From Mycobacteroides saopaulense (lineage in GTDB: Bacteria > Actinomycetota > Actinomycetes > Mycobacteriales > Mycobacteriaceae): a stretch of DNA of 64,000 nt. The stretch's first letter is position 1. Every line of letters begins with the position of its first letter. The DNA is taken from positions 806,001-870,000 of the forward strand of contig NZ_CP010271.1 of assembly GCF_001456355.1 (NCBI RefSeq). The letters are read 5' to 3'. Below, piece after piece: positions 53,353-63,155 of this stretch. The notes beneath the pieces were generated by a model that was given only the letters and a program-made list of their open reading frames with translations, was not told where the DNA came from and ran no database searches. A program made the position numbers and the translations under genes.

Positions 53353-54024
53353 TTACAGGTACTCCAGCTTGCTCGCTAGCCAACGGCCATCGATCTTTTC
53401 CATGGTGATTTTCATCCGGCTCTTGTCGACTCGCGGGTCGGGCCGCTGCGTGTTGGTGATGCTCTGATCCACCATCATCAGCAGCACGACCTTGTCCGTG
53501 GACTTGTACTGGATCGCGGAGTTCACGACCTTGCCGTGCGAGGCAGCCTTGTTGTCGAGCAGCAGTTGACGCAGCTGCACGCTCGCCGGGGTGAAGTCCT
53601 TCTTGAGATCGCCGGTCGCCCCGTTGAGGATTCGCCGGAAGCTCTCGTCGATGTCGTTGCTGTCGATGCTCGTCAAGGTTTCCGTGTACGGGATGGCAAC
53701 CGCGAGGGCCTGCTCGCCCGCCGCGTCGATCTGATGCTGGCGCCAGACCTTCCAGCCCACGATGCCCGAGAACACCAGCGCGCCGATCAATACCGCTGCT
53801 AAGGCTCCGATGGCGGCGTAGCGCAGCCACGACGCTCCACCGGACGAGGCCTTGTCATCGTCCGAGCTGGGAGCCTCATCGGCGCTCGATTCGACGTCGT
53901 CCTGAGCCGAATCGGCCTCCGCGGAATCCTCCGAATCGGTCTCCGTGGCGGAGTCGACGGTCTCTTTCTCGTCAGCGTTGTCCGTGTCGGCGTCGTTTGG
54001 GGAGTCGACGTCTTCTTTGGTCAT
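53353..54024 (-). CDS. Mce-associated membrane protein (Mam)
   Basis: A 223-residue protein. About 65 residues of acidic, Asp/Glu/Ser-rich cytoplasmic tail come first, then one transmembrane helix (LRYAAIGALAAVLIGALVFSGIVG) and an extracytoplasmic domain (IPYTETLTSIDSNDIDESFRRILNGATGDLKKDFTPA) of the Mam/MCE-associated type. These help assemble or stabilise Mce complexes. ATG 54024 is preferred; a GTG three codons upstream is possible. It follows mceF by 46 bases. Confidence 0.88.
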   Translation of the reverse strand: MTKEDVDSPNDADTDNADEKETVDSATETDSEDSAEADSAQDDVESSADEAPSSDDDKASSGGASWLRYAAIGALAAVLIGALVFSGIVGWKVWRQHQIDAAGEQALAVAIPYTETLTSIDSNDIDESFRRILNGATGDLKKDFTPASVQLRQLLLDNKAASHGKVVNSAIQYKSTDKVVLLMMVDQSITNTQRPDPRVDKSRMKITMEKIDGRWLASKLEYL

Positions 54025-54070
54025 GGTGACCACGGTAGTAGCTCCTTGAATCTGATTCGCAGGTCAGGCA

Positions 54071-55321
54071 TCAATGCGGGGGTTCGATCGGCAGTGTCGG
54101 TCCACCATAGGGGGTCGGTACTTGGAACCGTCCCTTCGGTGTCGGATCGGCCTTCTTGCCCATATCGGCGCCCATGGGAGGCCCGGCGGTGTCGTCCCCA
54201 GCTGGTCGCGGTGCGTTTTTGGCGCCGCGAATCAGCACGGCGGGATCTTCGTCCGCGCAGTAGTTGGCGTACAGGAACGGTTCGGGATAGTCCGCGGCCG
54301 ACAGCGGCAGCCGTGGAGTCGGATAGTCGCAGACGTAGCGCGGGTACAGATCCGCGGTGGCCCAGATGCCGCCGTCGTGCATGATGCTCATCAGCGCGTC
54401 GAACACCGAACCGCGGTAGTTGGGGAACAGTGCGTTGAGTGCGGGAACGCGCAGGTAGAGCAGCTTAGAGGCGATGGCCAGGTTGCCCAACAGCGTCACC
54501 ATGGTGTCGGAGTTGTCTGCGAACAGGTTGTCCACCGCGCCCAGGGTCTTCGGGGTCTGATCGACCAGGGTGCGGTAGCCGTTCTGCATCTTGTCGATAC
54601 CGCGCAGCGTCCGGCCCAGCTCGTTCGCGGTGGCCTTGATGCCGGAGTTTTTGTCCGAGGCCAGGGTCAACACCACGCGGCTGGTCTTGAGCAGGCTGGT
54701 GGTCTCGGGCAGCACCGAATCGAGGGTGCTCAACAAGAAGGTGCCACCGTCGATGATCTCGGTGAGCTTGCGCGGTCCCTCCTTGCTCAGGCTCAGTTCC
54801 TTCTTGATGAGCTCAAGCTTCTTGGGATCCACCTGGGCCAGCAGGCCATCCGCATCGGCCAACAGCTTGGCCAGCGTGACCGGCACCTGAGCGCCCTCGG
54901 AGATGACGGCACCGTCCTTGAGGAAAGGGCCCTGGTCTGAGACGCCCTCGAAGTTGATGTACTGCTCACCGGCCGGTGAGAGGCCGGTGACGCGCACCTT
55001 CGCCGACACGGGAATCCTGTACTTCGACTGGATCTCGGCAACCGCATCGACACCCTGCTGGGTGATGGCCAACGACTGCACGGTGCCGATCTTCACGCCG
55101 CGCAACGCGACATCCTGGTTGGGCAGCAGGCCGCCCGATTCCGGCAGTTGCACCTTGACGCGGTAGGTGCCCGAGAACGGGCTGACGCGTAGGGCTCCCA
55201 CCGTCAGGTAGGCGATGGCGACCAGCAGCACGGTTCCCAGGGCGATGCCGGAGAGCACCATCTTCTTGCGGTGCCCGGCCCGGACGGTGCCGACGAGGGC
55301 GTTGGCGACGGCGTTGATCAC
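54071..55321 (-). CDS. mceF: MCE family protein MceF
   Basis: A 416-residue Mce protein: a short cytoplasmic start, a transmembrane helix (IALGTVLLVAIAYLTVGAL), the MCE/MlaD domain (YRVKVQLPESGGLLPNQDVALRGVKIGTV), a long helical region and a C-terminal Pro-rich tail. MCE domains form the hexameric substrate channel of the Mce lipid importers. It is the sixth Mce gene of the operon, overlapping mceE by 4 bases. Confidence 0.93.
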   Translation of the reverse strand: MINAVANALVGTVRAGHRKKMVLSGIALGTVLLVAIAYLTVGALRVSPFSGTYRVKVQLPESGGLLPNQDVALRGVKIGTVQSLAITQQGVDAVAEIQSKYRIPVSAKVRVTGLSPAGEQYINFEGVSDQGPFLKDGAVISEGAQVPVTLAKLLADADGLLAQVDPKKLELIKKELSLSKEGPRKLTEIIDGGTFLLSTLDSVLPETTSLLKTSRVVLTLASDKNSGIKATANELGRTLRGIDKMQNGYRTLVDQTPKTLGAVDNLFADNSDTMVTLLGNLAIASKLLYLRVPALNALFPNYRGSVFDALMSIMHDGGIWATADLYPRYVCDYPTPRLPLSAADYPEPFLYANYCADEDPAVLIRGAKNAPRPAGDDTAGPPMGADMGKKADPTPKGRFQVPTPYGGPTLPIEPPH

Positions 55322-56649
55322 TGGCCCATCACCCCCGGTCCGGGGGCAGGTCCGGGCGCCGGCGCAGGAGCGGGCTCCGGTGCGGGTCCGGGAAGGGGCC
55401 CGGGGGCCGGTGCCGACGCGGGATCAGCCTGTCCCGGGGCGGGCGGTGCCGGAGCGCCGGGCGGCGGGCCGGGGACGCGTTCGATCACACCCGGTTCGGT
55501 CGGGCTCGGCCGCATCGGGACGTCCTCGCCGTACACGCCCTTGCCCACGACGCGCTCTTGTAGACGCCACAGCGTGTACTTGAAGGAGCCGACCAGCTGG
55601 GCCCAGTTGTAGCGCTTGGGGCCGTGCGAGCCGACGTCGCCCTTGAACCCGGCGTCCGGGATCGATCCCAGCACCAACCGGTCGATGCTCACACGCACCG
55701 AAATCGCGTTGCTGGGTGTGGATTTGATGAGTGTGGTGATCTGGCGGTTCAGGTTGTTGATGTCGACGGCCGGGTCCTGTGCGACGTCGTTCCACGCCTT
55801 GGCCACCGTGTTCGCGTCCTTGATGATGCTGTGGCCGCTGGTGTCGGTGCCCGCGATCGACGGGAACTTCTGCAGCTGCTTGGTGGTGGCGCCGACCTGG
55901 AGAACCAGTTGCGAGAGCTGGGAGGTGTTGGCCGCGAGCGCCTCGGTGGCCGGATCGGCCTCCTTCACGATGTCGGTGAGGGTCTGGTTCTTGGTGTCGA
56001 GCTGATCGGCCAGTTGCGAAGTTTGGGTGAGTGCGTCGGAGATCTGTGCGGACCGTGTGTTCAACGTTCCCAGTAGGCGATTGGAATCCTTGATCAGATC
56101 GCCGAACGCCTGGCCCTGGTCGCCGGTGGCCTTACCGAAACCATTGATGACGTTGGTCAGGTTGCGTACCGCGCCGCCGTTGGAGACCAGCGCGGCTGAG
56201 CTGAGGACGGACTCCACGGTCGCCGCGGCCATCGTGTCATCCAGGCCGATGGTGTCGCCTTCTTTGAGAACGGGCGCGTCCGAGGTGGCGCCCGCAGGCG
56301 GACGAATCGAAACGAAGACGTCGCCTAGTGGTGTGGCCGAACGCAACTCGGCGGTGCTGCCCTTGGGCAGGCGTACGCCGTCCAGGATGCGCAGCGTGGT
56401 GATGGCGGTGTAGTTGCTCACCCGCATGTCGTCGACCTGGCCTACGTCGGCGCCGGCCAGCTTGACCTTCGCGTTGTTGGGCAGGTTCAGGATGTTCGAG
56501 AACAGCGCCGTCAGGTGGTAACCGCCGGTTCCCACGCCGGGGGCGGGCAGGGGCAGGTCGCCAAGGCCGTTGGTGGAGCAGCCGGAGAGCGTGCCGGCCG
56601 TGACCAGTGCTGCCATGCCCGCTGCGGCGAGTCGCTTGCGCGTCGTCAT
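55318..56649 (-). CDS. mceE: MCE family lipoprotein MceE (LprK-like)
   Basis: A 443-residue Mce protein with a lipoprotein signal: MTTRKRLAAAGMAALVTAGTLSGC, lipobox LSGC at residues 21-24. The MCE domain follows (YHLTALFSNILNLPNNAKVKLAGADVGQV), then a long helical coiled region and a Pro/Gly/Ala-rich C-terminus (repeated PAPGPAPGP). MceE is the lipoprotein subunit in mycobacterial mce operons. The start ATG 56649 overlaps the stop of mceD by one base (shared boundary), confirming tight coupling. Confidence 0.94.
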   Translation of the reverse strand: MTTRKRLAAAGMAALVTAGTLSGCSTNGLGDLPLPAPGVGTGGYHLTALFSNILNLPNNAKVKLAGADVGQVDDMRVSNYTAITTLRILDGVRLPKGSTAELRSATPLGDVFVSIRPPAGATSDAPVLKEGDTIGLDDTMAAATVESVLSSAALVSNGGAVRNLTNVINGFGKATGDQGQAFGDLIKDSNRLLGTLNTRSAQISDALTQTSQLADQLDTKNQTLTDIVKEADPATEALAANTSQLSQLVLQVGATTKQLQKFPSIAGTDTSGHSIIKDANTVAKAWNDVAQDPAVDINNLNRQITTLIKSTPSNAISVRVSIDRLVLGSIPDAGFKGDVGSHGPKRYNWAQLVGSFKYTLWRLQERVVGKGVYGEDVPMRPSPTEPGVIERVPGPPPGAPAPPAPGQADPASAPAPGPLPGPAPEPAPAPAPGPAPGPGVMGQ

Positions 56650-57776
56650 CACTTCTGTCCCATCGCTGCGAGCCCGTCGAGCACGTAGGTCAGGCCGAAG
56701 TCGGGACCGTAGTCCTGCAATGTTCCTGTGCTGCAACCCAGTTGGCGCAGGCCCATCATGTTGCAGATCTCCTTGGCGGTCTGGCTCTCGAACAACAGCT
56801 TGTCGGTGAGGAAGCGGGCGCGCAGCGACCCGTTGTCCTGGTCGATGATGTTGTACAGGTTCTCCACGGCCAGCGGTGCGATGTCGATGGTCTCGGAGAG
56901 CTCGCGCTGGTTGTCCGAGACCGTCTGCAATGCCGTGTTGCCGTTGAGGATCGCGGCCTTGATGTGGTCGCGGTTGGCGTCCAGGAGGTCGCCGGCCTGC
57001 TTGACCAGATCGTTGAGCTTGCGCCCGGTATTGCCGGTGCCGAGTGCCTCGTCGTCGATGATGTTGCTCAGCTGATGGATGGTCGTCGAGAATTCACGCA
57101 GCTTCCCGTCGTTGGCGGCTGCTGCATCGAACAGTGAGCTGACATTCTTGATGATGGTGGTCATCTGTTCGCGGGTGGTCACGCCGCCTTCCGAGCTGAG
57201 CCGCAACGCCTTTGACAGTTCGTCCAGGCCCGACTTGATCTTGTCGCCGTTTCCGTCGGCGACTCCCGCCGCCGCGTTGATGATGTCGCCCACCGGTCCT
57301 TGGCCGTTGCCATCGCCCTTGAGCGATACCGACAACCTGTCGAGCATGCCCAGCACACGATCGAACTCCACCGGTGTCTTCGTCTTGTCCAGCCCGATGG
57401 TGTCGCCGTCCTTCAGCGTCGGCCCGCCGCGGTAGGGAGGGGACAGCTCGACCTGGCGGTCGGTCAGGATCGACGTGGACAGCGTGACGGCCTGTACGTC
57501 GACGGGTACTTTGACATCCTTGTCGACGGTGAACTGCACGTCGACATAGCCCGATTGCGGAGTGATCTTGGTGATCTTGCCGACCGGCATGCCGAGCACC
57601 GCAACAACATTCGATTCGTAAAGCCCGGAGGCATTGTCGAACTGCGCGGTCAGCGTGATGTGGTCCAACTTCGACTTCACGTAATACGCGCCCGCGCCGA
57701 CAATCGCCGCGGCCACCACCGCGAGGGCCGCGATGACGGCGATTGCTTTGCCCTTTCCGGAGCCCTTGCTGTTCAT
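56649..57776 (-). CDS. mceD: MCE family protein MceD
   Basis: A 375-residue Mce protein. One transmembrane helix (AIAVIAALAVVAAAIVGAGAYYV) and the MCE domain (ITLTAQFDNASGLYESNVVAVLGMPVGKI) are followed by a helical segment. ATG 57776 was chosen because MNSKGSGKGK begins the standard N-terminus; the frame is open further upstream. It shares the boundary with mceC (overlap of one base) in the operon. Role: subunit of the lipid-transport channel. Confidence 0.93.
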   Translation of the reverse strand: MNSKGSGKGKAIAVIAALAVVAAAIVGAGAYYVKSKLDHITLTAQFDNASGLYESNVVAVLGMPVGKITKITPQSGYVDVQFTVDKDVKVPVDVQAVTLSTSILTDRQVELSPPYRGGPTLKDGDTIGLDKTKTPVEFDRVLGMLDRLSVSLKGDGNGQGPVGDIINAAAGVADGNGDKIKSGLDELSKALRLSSEGGVTTREQMTTIIKNVSSLFDAAAANDGKLREFSTTIHQLSNIIDDEALGTGNTGRKLNDLVKQAGDLLDANRDHIKAAILNGNTALQTVSDNQRELSETIDIAPLAVENLYNIIDQDNGSLRARFLTDKLLFESQTAKEICNMMGLRQLGCSTGTLQDYGPDFGLTYVLDGLAAMGQK

Positions 57777-58822
57777 CACTTGCAGTCCTTGAAGTACTGG
57801 ATCATGCCGAATTGCTTGGCGCGCCCGCTGATCGCACACATCCAGGAGTCGACGGCCAGGCCGTTGGGTGCGTTGAATTCGATGGCGTTGCCCGTGCCGG
57901 TGGCGTTGGTGACACCGCGCAGTGCCACGGGTGCGACCTGCAGGATGTTGCGCAGCAGATCGTCGTGCTGACCGAGCATGTCGGTGAGCTGGTGCAGCGT
58001 CTTGAGCATGTCGTCGAGCTGCGGGCGGTTCTTGATGACAATCTTGCTGAGCTGCTCGACCAGGTTGGTCAGCGACTGCATCATCGCGTGGAAGGTGCCG
58101 CGGCGGACCACGAATTCACCGATCAGGCTCTGTCCCTGGTTGATCAGGGTTCCAATGCCCTGCTGTTGGCGGTGCAGCGTGTTGGTGACCTTCTCGGTGC
58201 TCTTGAGCAGCGTGCCGAGTTGGTCGCGCCGTTCGGCGATGATCTGCGAGAGCGTCTGGATGTTCTGCATGGCCTGCGGAACCACCTCGGGCAGCCCGTC
58301 GAGCTGCTTGCCCAGCACGCTCAACGACTGCGCCACCTTGTCGAAGTCGACCTGATCGAAGGTGTTCGTCGCGTCCTTTAGGGTCGCCTGCAGGTCGTAG
58401 GGGACCTCGGTATGGGCGAGGTCAATCGTCTTGTTGGGCAACGATCCCGGGCCTTCGGGGCTCAGGTCCAAGTAGCGGGATCCCAGGATGGTGGTCACCC
58501 GGATCGCCGCTTTGGTGTCCTTGCCCAGCTTCACGTCGTCGCTCACCGACAGCTTGGCCTCGACGTGATCGCCGACCAGCTTCATGCTGGTGACGGTTCC
58601 CATCGGGATGCCCGCCACGGTGATCGGCTGACCTGCGCGCAGGGAGGCGGCCTGCGCGAATTCGGCGGTGTAGCTGCTGTACCCGAAACCGATGGCCTTC
58701 ACCAGCAGCATGCCGCCCACCAGTGCGCCGATCACCGCGATAGCGATGAACCCGAGCCAGGTCTTGTTATAGGTCTCGACCGGCCGGTTCTTGATCTTCT
58801 GCCATCTCGATTGCTCAGCCAT
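57776..58822 (-). CDS. mceC: MCE family protein MceC
   Basis: A 348-residue Mce protein. It has a transmembrane helix (TWLGFIAIAVIGALVGGMLLV), an MCE domain (YTAEFAQAASLRAGQPITVAGIPMGTV) and a helical region ending with a small Cys pair (MCAISGR...FKDCK). The ATG at 58822 gives the standard start (MAEQSRWQK); the frame is open upstream. It overlaps mceB by 8 bases. Subunit of the lipid channel. Confidence 0.93.
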   Translation of the reverse strand: MAEQSRWQKIKNRPVETYNKTWLGFIAIAVIGALVGGMLLVKAIGFGYSSYTAEFAQAASLRAGQPITVAGIPMGTVTSMKLVGDHVEAKLSVSDDVKLGKDTKAAIRVTTILGSRYLDLSPEGPGSLPNKTIDLAHTEVPYDLQATLKDATNTFDQVDFDKVAQSLSVLGKQLDGLPEVVPQAMQNIQTLSQIIAERRDQLGTLLKSTEKVTNTLHRQQQGIGTLINQGQSLIGEFVVRRGTFHAMMQSLTNLVEQLSKIVIKNRPQLDDMLKTLHQLTDMLGQHDDLLRNILQVAPVALRGVTNATGTGNAIEFNAPNGLAVDSWMCAISGRAKQFGMIQYFKDCK

Positions 58823-59873
58823 CGGCCAGATTCCTGCATCGTGGGGTGTGCTGGGTGACATTGCCCGGGGTCGCCGCGTTGACGATGATCGGCACCACGT
58901 CGTTGAGTCCGGGCATGAAACCGGTGATGTTCAGGTCGCAGATGTACGCGTTGCCGTACGCGCCGTCACCGGTGATTCGTGCCAGGCTCTTCAGCAGCAG
59001 CGGCAGGTTGCCGCCGAGGAAGGCCAGTTTCGGCTCGATCTGAACCATGTGCTTGGCGAAGCCGGGCTGACGGGTGATGAGCTCGTCGAGGGAGGGATAG
59101 ACCTCGTCGGTGATCGTCGAGACGCGGCGCAGTGTCTGTGCCAGTGAACCCACTGAGTTGACCAGTTCTGGGCGCCGGGAGTCGAAGTCTGCCACCACCT
59201 TCCGGGTGTTGGTGATGGCCTTGTCCAGGCTCTCGTTCTGCTGCGCCAGGTTGCCCGTGACGGTGCTGAGGCTGGTGATCACATTGCCCAGCACCTGATC
59301 GCGTCCCGCGAACGTTTTTGTCAGCGTGGATGTTTGGTCGACCAGCGCGGTGATCGAGGCCTGATCGCCCTGCAGGGATTGGATGACGCCCTTGGTGAGG
59401 TTGTCGGCCTGCTCCGGGGACAGCGTGCTGAACAGCGGCTCGTAGCCGTTGAGCAGCGTCGTCACGTCGAAGGAGGGATCGGTGCGTTCCACTGGGATCG
59501 TGGATCCGGCGGCGAGCACGTTCGTGTCGCCGGTTTTCCCCAGCGACAGGCCGAGATACCGCTGTCCGACGATGTTCTGATAGGTGACCGCGGCCAGGGT
59601 GTTGCCGTACAGCTTCTGGTCGTTCTGGACCACGAAGTCGACCTTGGCCTGGTTGTTGTTGACCAGTTCGATCTTCTCGACGCGGCCCACGCGCACACCG
59701 GCCATGCGGACGTCGTCGCCGTCACGCAATCCGTAGACGTCGGTGAAGACTGCCGAGTAGGACGTGGTGCCGCCCGACACATCGCGGCGCAGGGTGGCAT
59801 AGACCAGCCACGTCAACGCCAGTGCGACCATCATGAAGACGGTCAGCGCGATCAACGGACCACGGAACTTCAT
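58815..59873 (-). CDS. mceB: MCE family protein MceB
   Basis: A 352-residue Mce protein starting MKFRGPLIALTVFMMVALALTW, so the transmembrane helix is at the very N-terminus. The MCE domain is YSAVFTDVYGLRDGDDVRMAGVRVGRV, then helices and a C-terminal Cys pair (YICDLN...TPRCRN). It overlaps mceA by 4 bases. The long frame upstream is antisense or shadow and was not used. Confidence 0.93.
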   Translation of the reverse strand: MKFRGPLIALTVFMMVALALTWLVYATLRRDVSGGTTSYSAVFTDVYGLRDGDDVRMAGVRVGRVEKIELVNNNQAKVDFVVQNDQKLYGNTLAAVTYQNIVGQRYLGLSLGKTGDTNVLAAGSTIPVERTDPSFDVTTLLNGYEPLFSTLSPEQADNLTKGVIQSLQGDQASITALVDQTSTLTKTFAGRDQVLGNVITSLSTVTGNLAQQNESLDKAITNTRKVVADFDSRRPELVNSVGSLAQTLRRVSTITDEVYPSLDELITRQPGFAKHMVQIEPKLAFLGGNLPLLLKSLARITGDGAYGNAYICDLNITGFMPGLNDVVPIIVNAATPGNVTQHTPRCRNLADG

Positions 59874-61438
59874 CGGGAACCTTCCTTCGCCAGCGAGACC
59901 GTGGTGCCTCGTACGACCGGGCCGAGCAGCAGTTGCGTCGAGGTGCTGGCCGGCTTGTCGGTGATGACGCTGAGTGCGGCGCGTTCCGCGGTGCTGCCGA
60001 CCGGGCCCACCGTCCCACCGAACGATGCCGGCGCGATCGGTGCACCCCCGCCGTCGCGCGCACCCGGAGCCACCGGTGCGGCCGGGATCGGCGGGGGTGG
60101 CGGTGGCGGCGGCTCCACGAGATCGGGATCGGCCGTGCCGGGCACGCGGGGTACCGGGACCGCTTGCCACGGGGGCAGCGGCGGATTCGGGTCCGTCAGG
60201 TTCGGGCCGCCGGGCGGCACGACGTACGGAGGACCGACCGCGATCAGATTTCCGTTGGGGCCCACCACGGTTCCACGGGGCGGTTGCAGGTCCGGAGGCA
60301 CCTTGTAGTTCTGGGGCAGCAGCGTTTCCGGTAGGTCCGGGCGCACTACGAGCTCGGGCGCGGTGAAGCAGCTGGGGCCCTTGAGGTCGCCGTACCGTGG
60401 GCAGTCGGCCCGCGTGTAGCTGTATCCCGGGGTCAGCGAGAGGTTCACTCGCATGTTGCCGGTGTCCACATCGGACAACCAGGGATTCTCAAACCACTTC
60501 TGATTCATCTGGTTGATCTTTTGGAAGATCATCTGGAACTTGGGTGCGTTGTTCGCGAAGGTGCCGATGACCGGCGTCAGCTCGGAGGTGATGCCGATCA
60601 GCTGATCGGTGTGATTGTCGAAGGCCTGCCGGGTGGTGCCCACCGTGGTGAGACCGCCGTTGATCAGGCTGGTCAGCTGCTCGCGCTTCTCCACGAAGGT
60701 TTGCATCGGCTTGACGGCCTGGTGCAGCGAGTCGATCAGTTCCGGCGCGGTCTGCTTGAGCCCCTCGGTGGCGTCCAGCAGAGCCTTCACCGTGGATGGT
60801 CCGGTGTCGGTCACCACGATGTCGTTGAGCTGGGCGATGAGGCGGTTCAGCTGTGCGCCGCCGGTGAGCAGCTTGACGCGGCGGTTGTCGGTCGCAGCCC
60901 CGACGGCCGCCAGGATGCCGGTCGAGTGGTCGTCGCGACCACGGCCGGTGGCGACCAGGACATCGCGCAGCTTGCTCACCGTCGTCTGGAACAGCACCGT
61001 CGGCAGCTGGGTGTCCTCGGCGATATGGGCGCCTTCGCGAATGGGAGCGCCGGGCCCACGGTCCACCAGCTGCACCGACGACACCGCGAACACGTTGCTG
61101 GGAACCACGCGCGCGGTGGCCGTGCTGGGAATGGACTTGGCGTAGTTCGGCTTGAGGTTGATGTGCACGAAGTTGGGCTGACCGTTGGAGGCCGGGGTGA
61201 CGCCGTCGACCTCACCGACCAGAACGCCGTGATACTTCACATCGGATTTCTGCGGCAGGCCGTCGCCGACGTTGTTGAGATCGGCAACCACGCGGATGAA
61301 GTCGTTGAGACGTCCCGTGGACTTCAGGAGCATGAGGCCGGTGACCAGGGCGGCCACCACGATCATCGCGACGCCGGTACCCAGCAGAAGCTTCTCGGAC
61401 GGTCCACGGCCATCCGTTTCAAAGGAATTCGCCGCCAT
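59870..61438 (-). CDS. mceA: MCE family protein MceA
   Basis: A 522-residue Mce protein. A transmembrane helix (LLLGTGVAMIVVAALVTGLML) is followed by the MCE domain (RVVADLNNVGDGLPQKSDVKYHGVLVGEV), a long helical region, and a C-terminal Pro-rich tail (PPPPPPPPIPAAPVAPGA) common in MceA. In mycobacterial Mce complexes A-F proteins form a long tube to the outer membrane and carry lipids or sterols. It directly follows yrbEB with the stop and start one base apart. Confidence 0.94.
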   Translation of the reverse strand: MAANSFETDGRGPSEKLLLGTGVAMIVVAALVTGLMLLKSTGRLNDFIRVVADLNNVGDGLPQKSDVKYHGVLVGEVDGVTPASNGQPNFVHINLKPNYAKSIPSTATARVVPSNVFAVSSVQLVDRGPGAPIREGAHIAEDTQLPTVLFQTTVSKLRDVLVATGRGRDDHSTGILAAVGAATDNRRVKLLTGGAQLNRLIAQLNDIVVTDTGPSTVKALLDATEGLKQTAPELIDSLHQAVKPMQTFVEKREQLTSLINGGLTTVGTTRQAFDNHTDQLIGITSELTPVIGTFANNAPKFQMIFQKINQMNQKWFENPWLSDVDTGNMRVNLSLTPGYSYTRADCPRYGDLKGPSCFTAPELVVRPDLPETLLPQNYKVPPDLQPPRGTVVGPNGNLIAVGPPYVVPPGGPNLTDPNPPLPPWQAVPVPRVPGTADPDLVEPPPPPPPPIPAAPVAPGARDGGGAPIAPASFGGTVGPVGSTAERAALSVITDKPASTSTQLLLGPVVRGTTVSLAKEGSR

Positions 61439-62296
61439 CTAGCCACCCAACCTCGCACCGGCGTCGACGCTCCAGAGCGCCATGGTCAGCAGCATGTTGA
61501 TGATGATCACCAAGGTGATGGCGGCCCGCATCGCGTGTCCGGCAGCAACGCCCACACCCTCGGGGCCACCGCTGGCGTAGAAACCGTAGTAGCACTGGAT
61601 GGTCGAGGCGATCCACACGAAGATGATCGCCTTGATCACCGAGTAGACGATGTCGATACCGCTGACGCCGATACCGAAGTAGTGCAGGTATGAGCCGATG
61701 GATCCGCCGCTCATGATCCCCACCATGATCTGGCAGGAAAGGTAGCTGACGGCAAGGCAGGCGACGTACAGCGGAATGGTGACGACGATGGCGGCCATGA
61801 GCCGAGTGGTCACCAGGTAGGGGATGGGCCGGATCGCGATGGAGTCCATGGCGTCGATCTCTTCGGAGATGCGCATGGCGCCGAGCTGGGCGGTGAAGCG
61901 GCAGCCGGCCTGGGTGGCGAACGCGATCGCGGCCATGATCGGGGCCAGTTCGCGGGTGTTTACCAGCGAGGAGATGATGCCCGTCGCCGGTCCCAGTCCC
62001 AGCAGGTCCAGGAAGTTGTAGCCCTCGATGGCCACCAATCCGCCGGCGATGACACCGAGCACGATCATGACGCCGGCAGTACCACCACCGACGACGAGAG
62101 AGCCGTTGCCCCAGGCGATATCGGAGAGGTGCCGCAGGAACTCTTTCCAGTAGTGGCGCAGCACGATCGGAACGCCCGCGATGGCGCGGAAGAAGAAGGC
62201 GACCATGTGGCCCAGCCGGGTGATCGGCTTCTGGACTCTGTTGTAGATGCCGACGAAGGGCCGTGCAATCGGCGGTACATATGTTGACGCGGTCAT
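61439..62296 (-). CDS. yrbEB: YrbE/MlaE-family permease, YrbEB
   Basis: A 285-residue integral membrane permease of the MlaE family, with several hydrophobic helices and the conserved EIDAMDSIAIRPIPYLVTTRL motif that contacts the ATPase. It forms the inner-membrane part of the Mce transporter with YrbEA. Its start ATG 62296 lies a single base from the yrbEA stop. Confidence 0.95.
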   Translation of the reverse strand: MTASTYVPPIARPFVGIYNRVQKPITRLGHMVAFFFRAIAGVPIVLRHYWKEFLRHLSDIAWGNGSLVVGGGTAGVMIVLGVIAGGLVAIEGYNFLDLLGLGPATGIISSLVNTRELAPIMAAIAFATQAGCRFTAQLGAMRISEEIDAMDSIAIRPIPYLVTTRLMAAIVVTIPLYVACLAVSYLSCQIMVGIMSGGSIGSYLHYFGIGVSGIDIVYSVIKAIIFVWIASTIQCYYGFYASGGPEGVGVAAGHAMRAAITLVIIINMLLTMALWSVDAGARLGG

Positions 62297-62297
62297 G

Positions 62298-63155
62298 TCA
62301 CAGCCCCGTCCGCGGGAACATCATGATGTACAGCTGGCTGATGGCGAGGTTCACCGTCATCAGCAGCAGGATCGATTCGACGACGGCCGCGTTCACCGAG
62401 TTGGCGACGCCGATCGGGCCGCCCTTGGTGGACAGGCCCTTCTGGCAGGCGACCACCGCCACGATGGCGCCGTAGATGACGGCCTTGATGAGCGCCAGGA
62501 TCATGTCGCCGGGCGTCGCGAAGGCGGAGAAGGTGGTGACGAAGCTTCCCGGGGCACCGTTTTGCCAATACACATTGAATAGGTAGGCGCCGAGGAAGCC
62601 GACGAAGCAGACGACGCCGGTCAGCGCGATACCGATCATGATGGCGGCGGCGAAGCGGGGGACGACGAGTCGGCGGATCACCGAGACGCCCATGACCTCC
62701 ATGGCGTCGGTCTCCTCGCGCATGGTGCGCGAGCCCAGGTCGGCGGTGATGGCCGAGCCCACCGCGGCGGACATCAGCAGGGCGGCCACCAGCGATGCGG
62801 CCTGCCGGATGATGGCGATGCCGCTGGCGGCGCCGGCCAGTGAGGTCGCACCGACTTGGCCCGCGAGCAGCGCGAACTGGATCGACAGGGTGACGCCGAT
62901 GGGCAGGGTCACCAGGATGACAGGTACGACGGCGGTTCCTGCTTGGAAGGCGCCCTGTCGGACGAACTCCTGCCATTGGAACTGTCCGGTGAAAAGATCG
63001 ACGAAGAACCACTGGATGGTGCGGACGCCGAGCATGAACTGCTCGCCGACGGTCTTGAGGGATTCGAGGGGGTGGCGCTTGACGTACCCGGTGGTCCAAT
63101 CCTGGATGGCCGCGACGCCATCAGTGGTGGCGCGGCGTTCGTCGTGAGTGGTCAT
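62298..63155 (-). CDS. yrbEA: YrbE/MlaE-family permease, YrbEA
   Basis: A 285-residue MlaE-type permease, first gene of the operon. The signature EETDAMEVMGVSVIRRLVVPRF is present, and transmembrane helices are distributed through residues 55-280 (SIQFALLAGQVGA, VAALLMSAAVGSAITADLG). Works with YrbEB and an ATPase (Mkl/MceG, not in the window) to drive lipid import. ATG 63155 is the first of the frame. Confidence 0.95.
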   Translation of the reverse strand: MTTHDERRATTDGVAAIQDWTTGYVKRHPLESLKTVGEQFMLGVRTIQWFFVDLFTGQFQWQEFVRQGAFQAGTAVVPVILVTLPIGVTLSIQFALLAGQVGATSLAGAASGIAIIRQAASLVAALLMSAAVGSAITADLGSRTMREETDAMEVMGVSVIRRLVVPRFAAAIMIGIALTGVVCFVGFLGAYLFNVYWQNGAPGSFVTTFSAFATPGDMILALIKAVIYGAIVAVVACQKGLSTKGGPIGVANSVNAAVVESILLLMTVNLAISQLYIMMFPRTGL

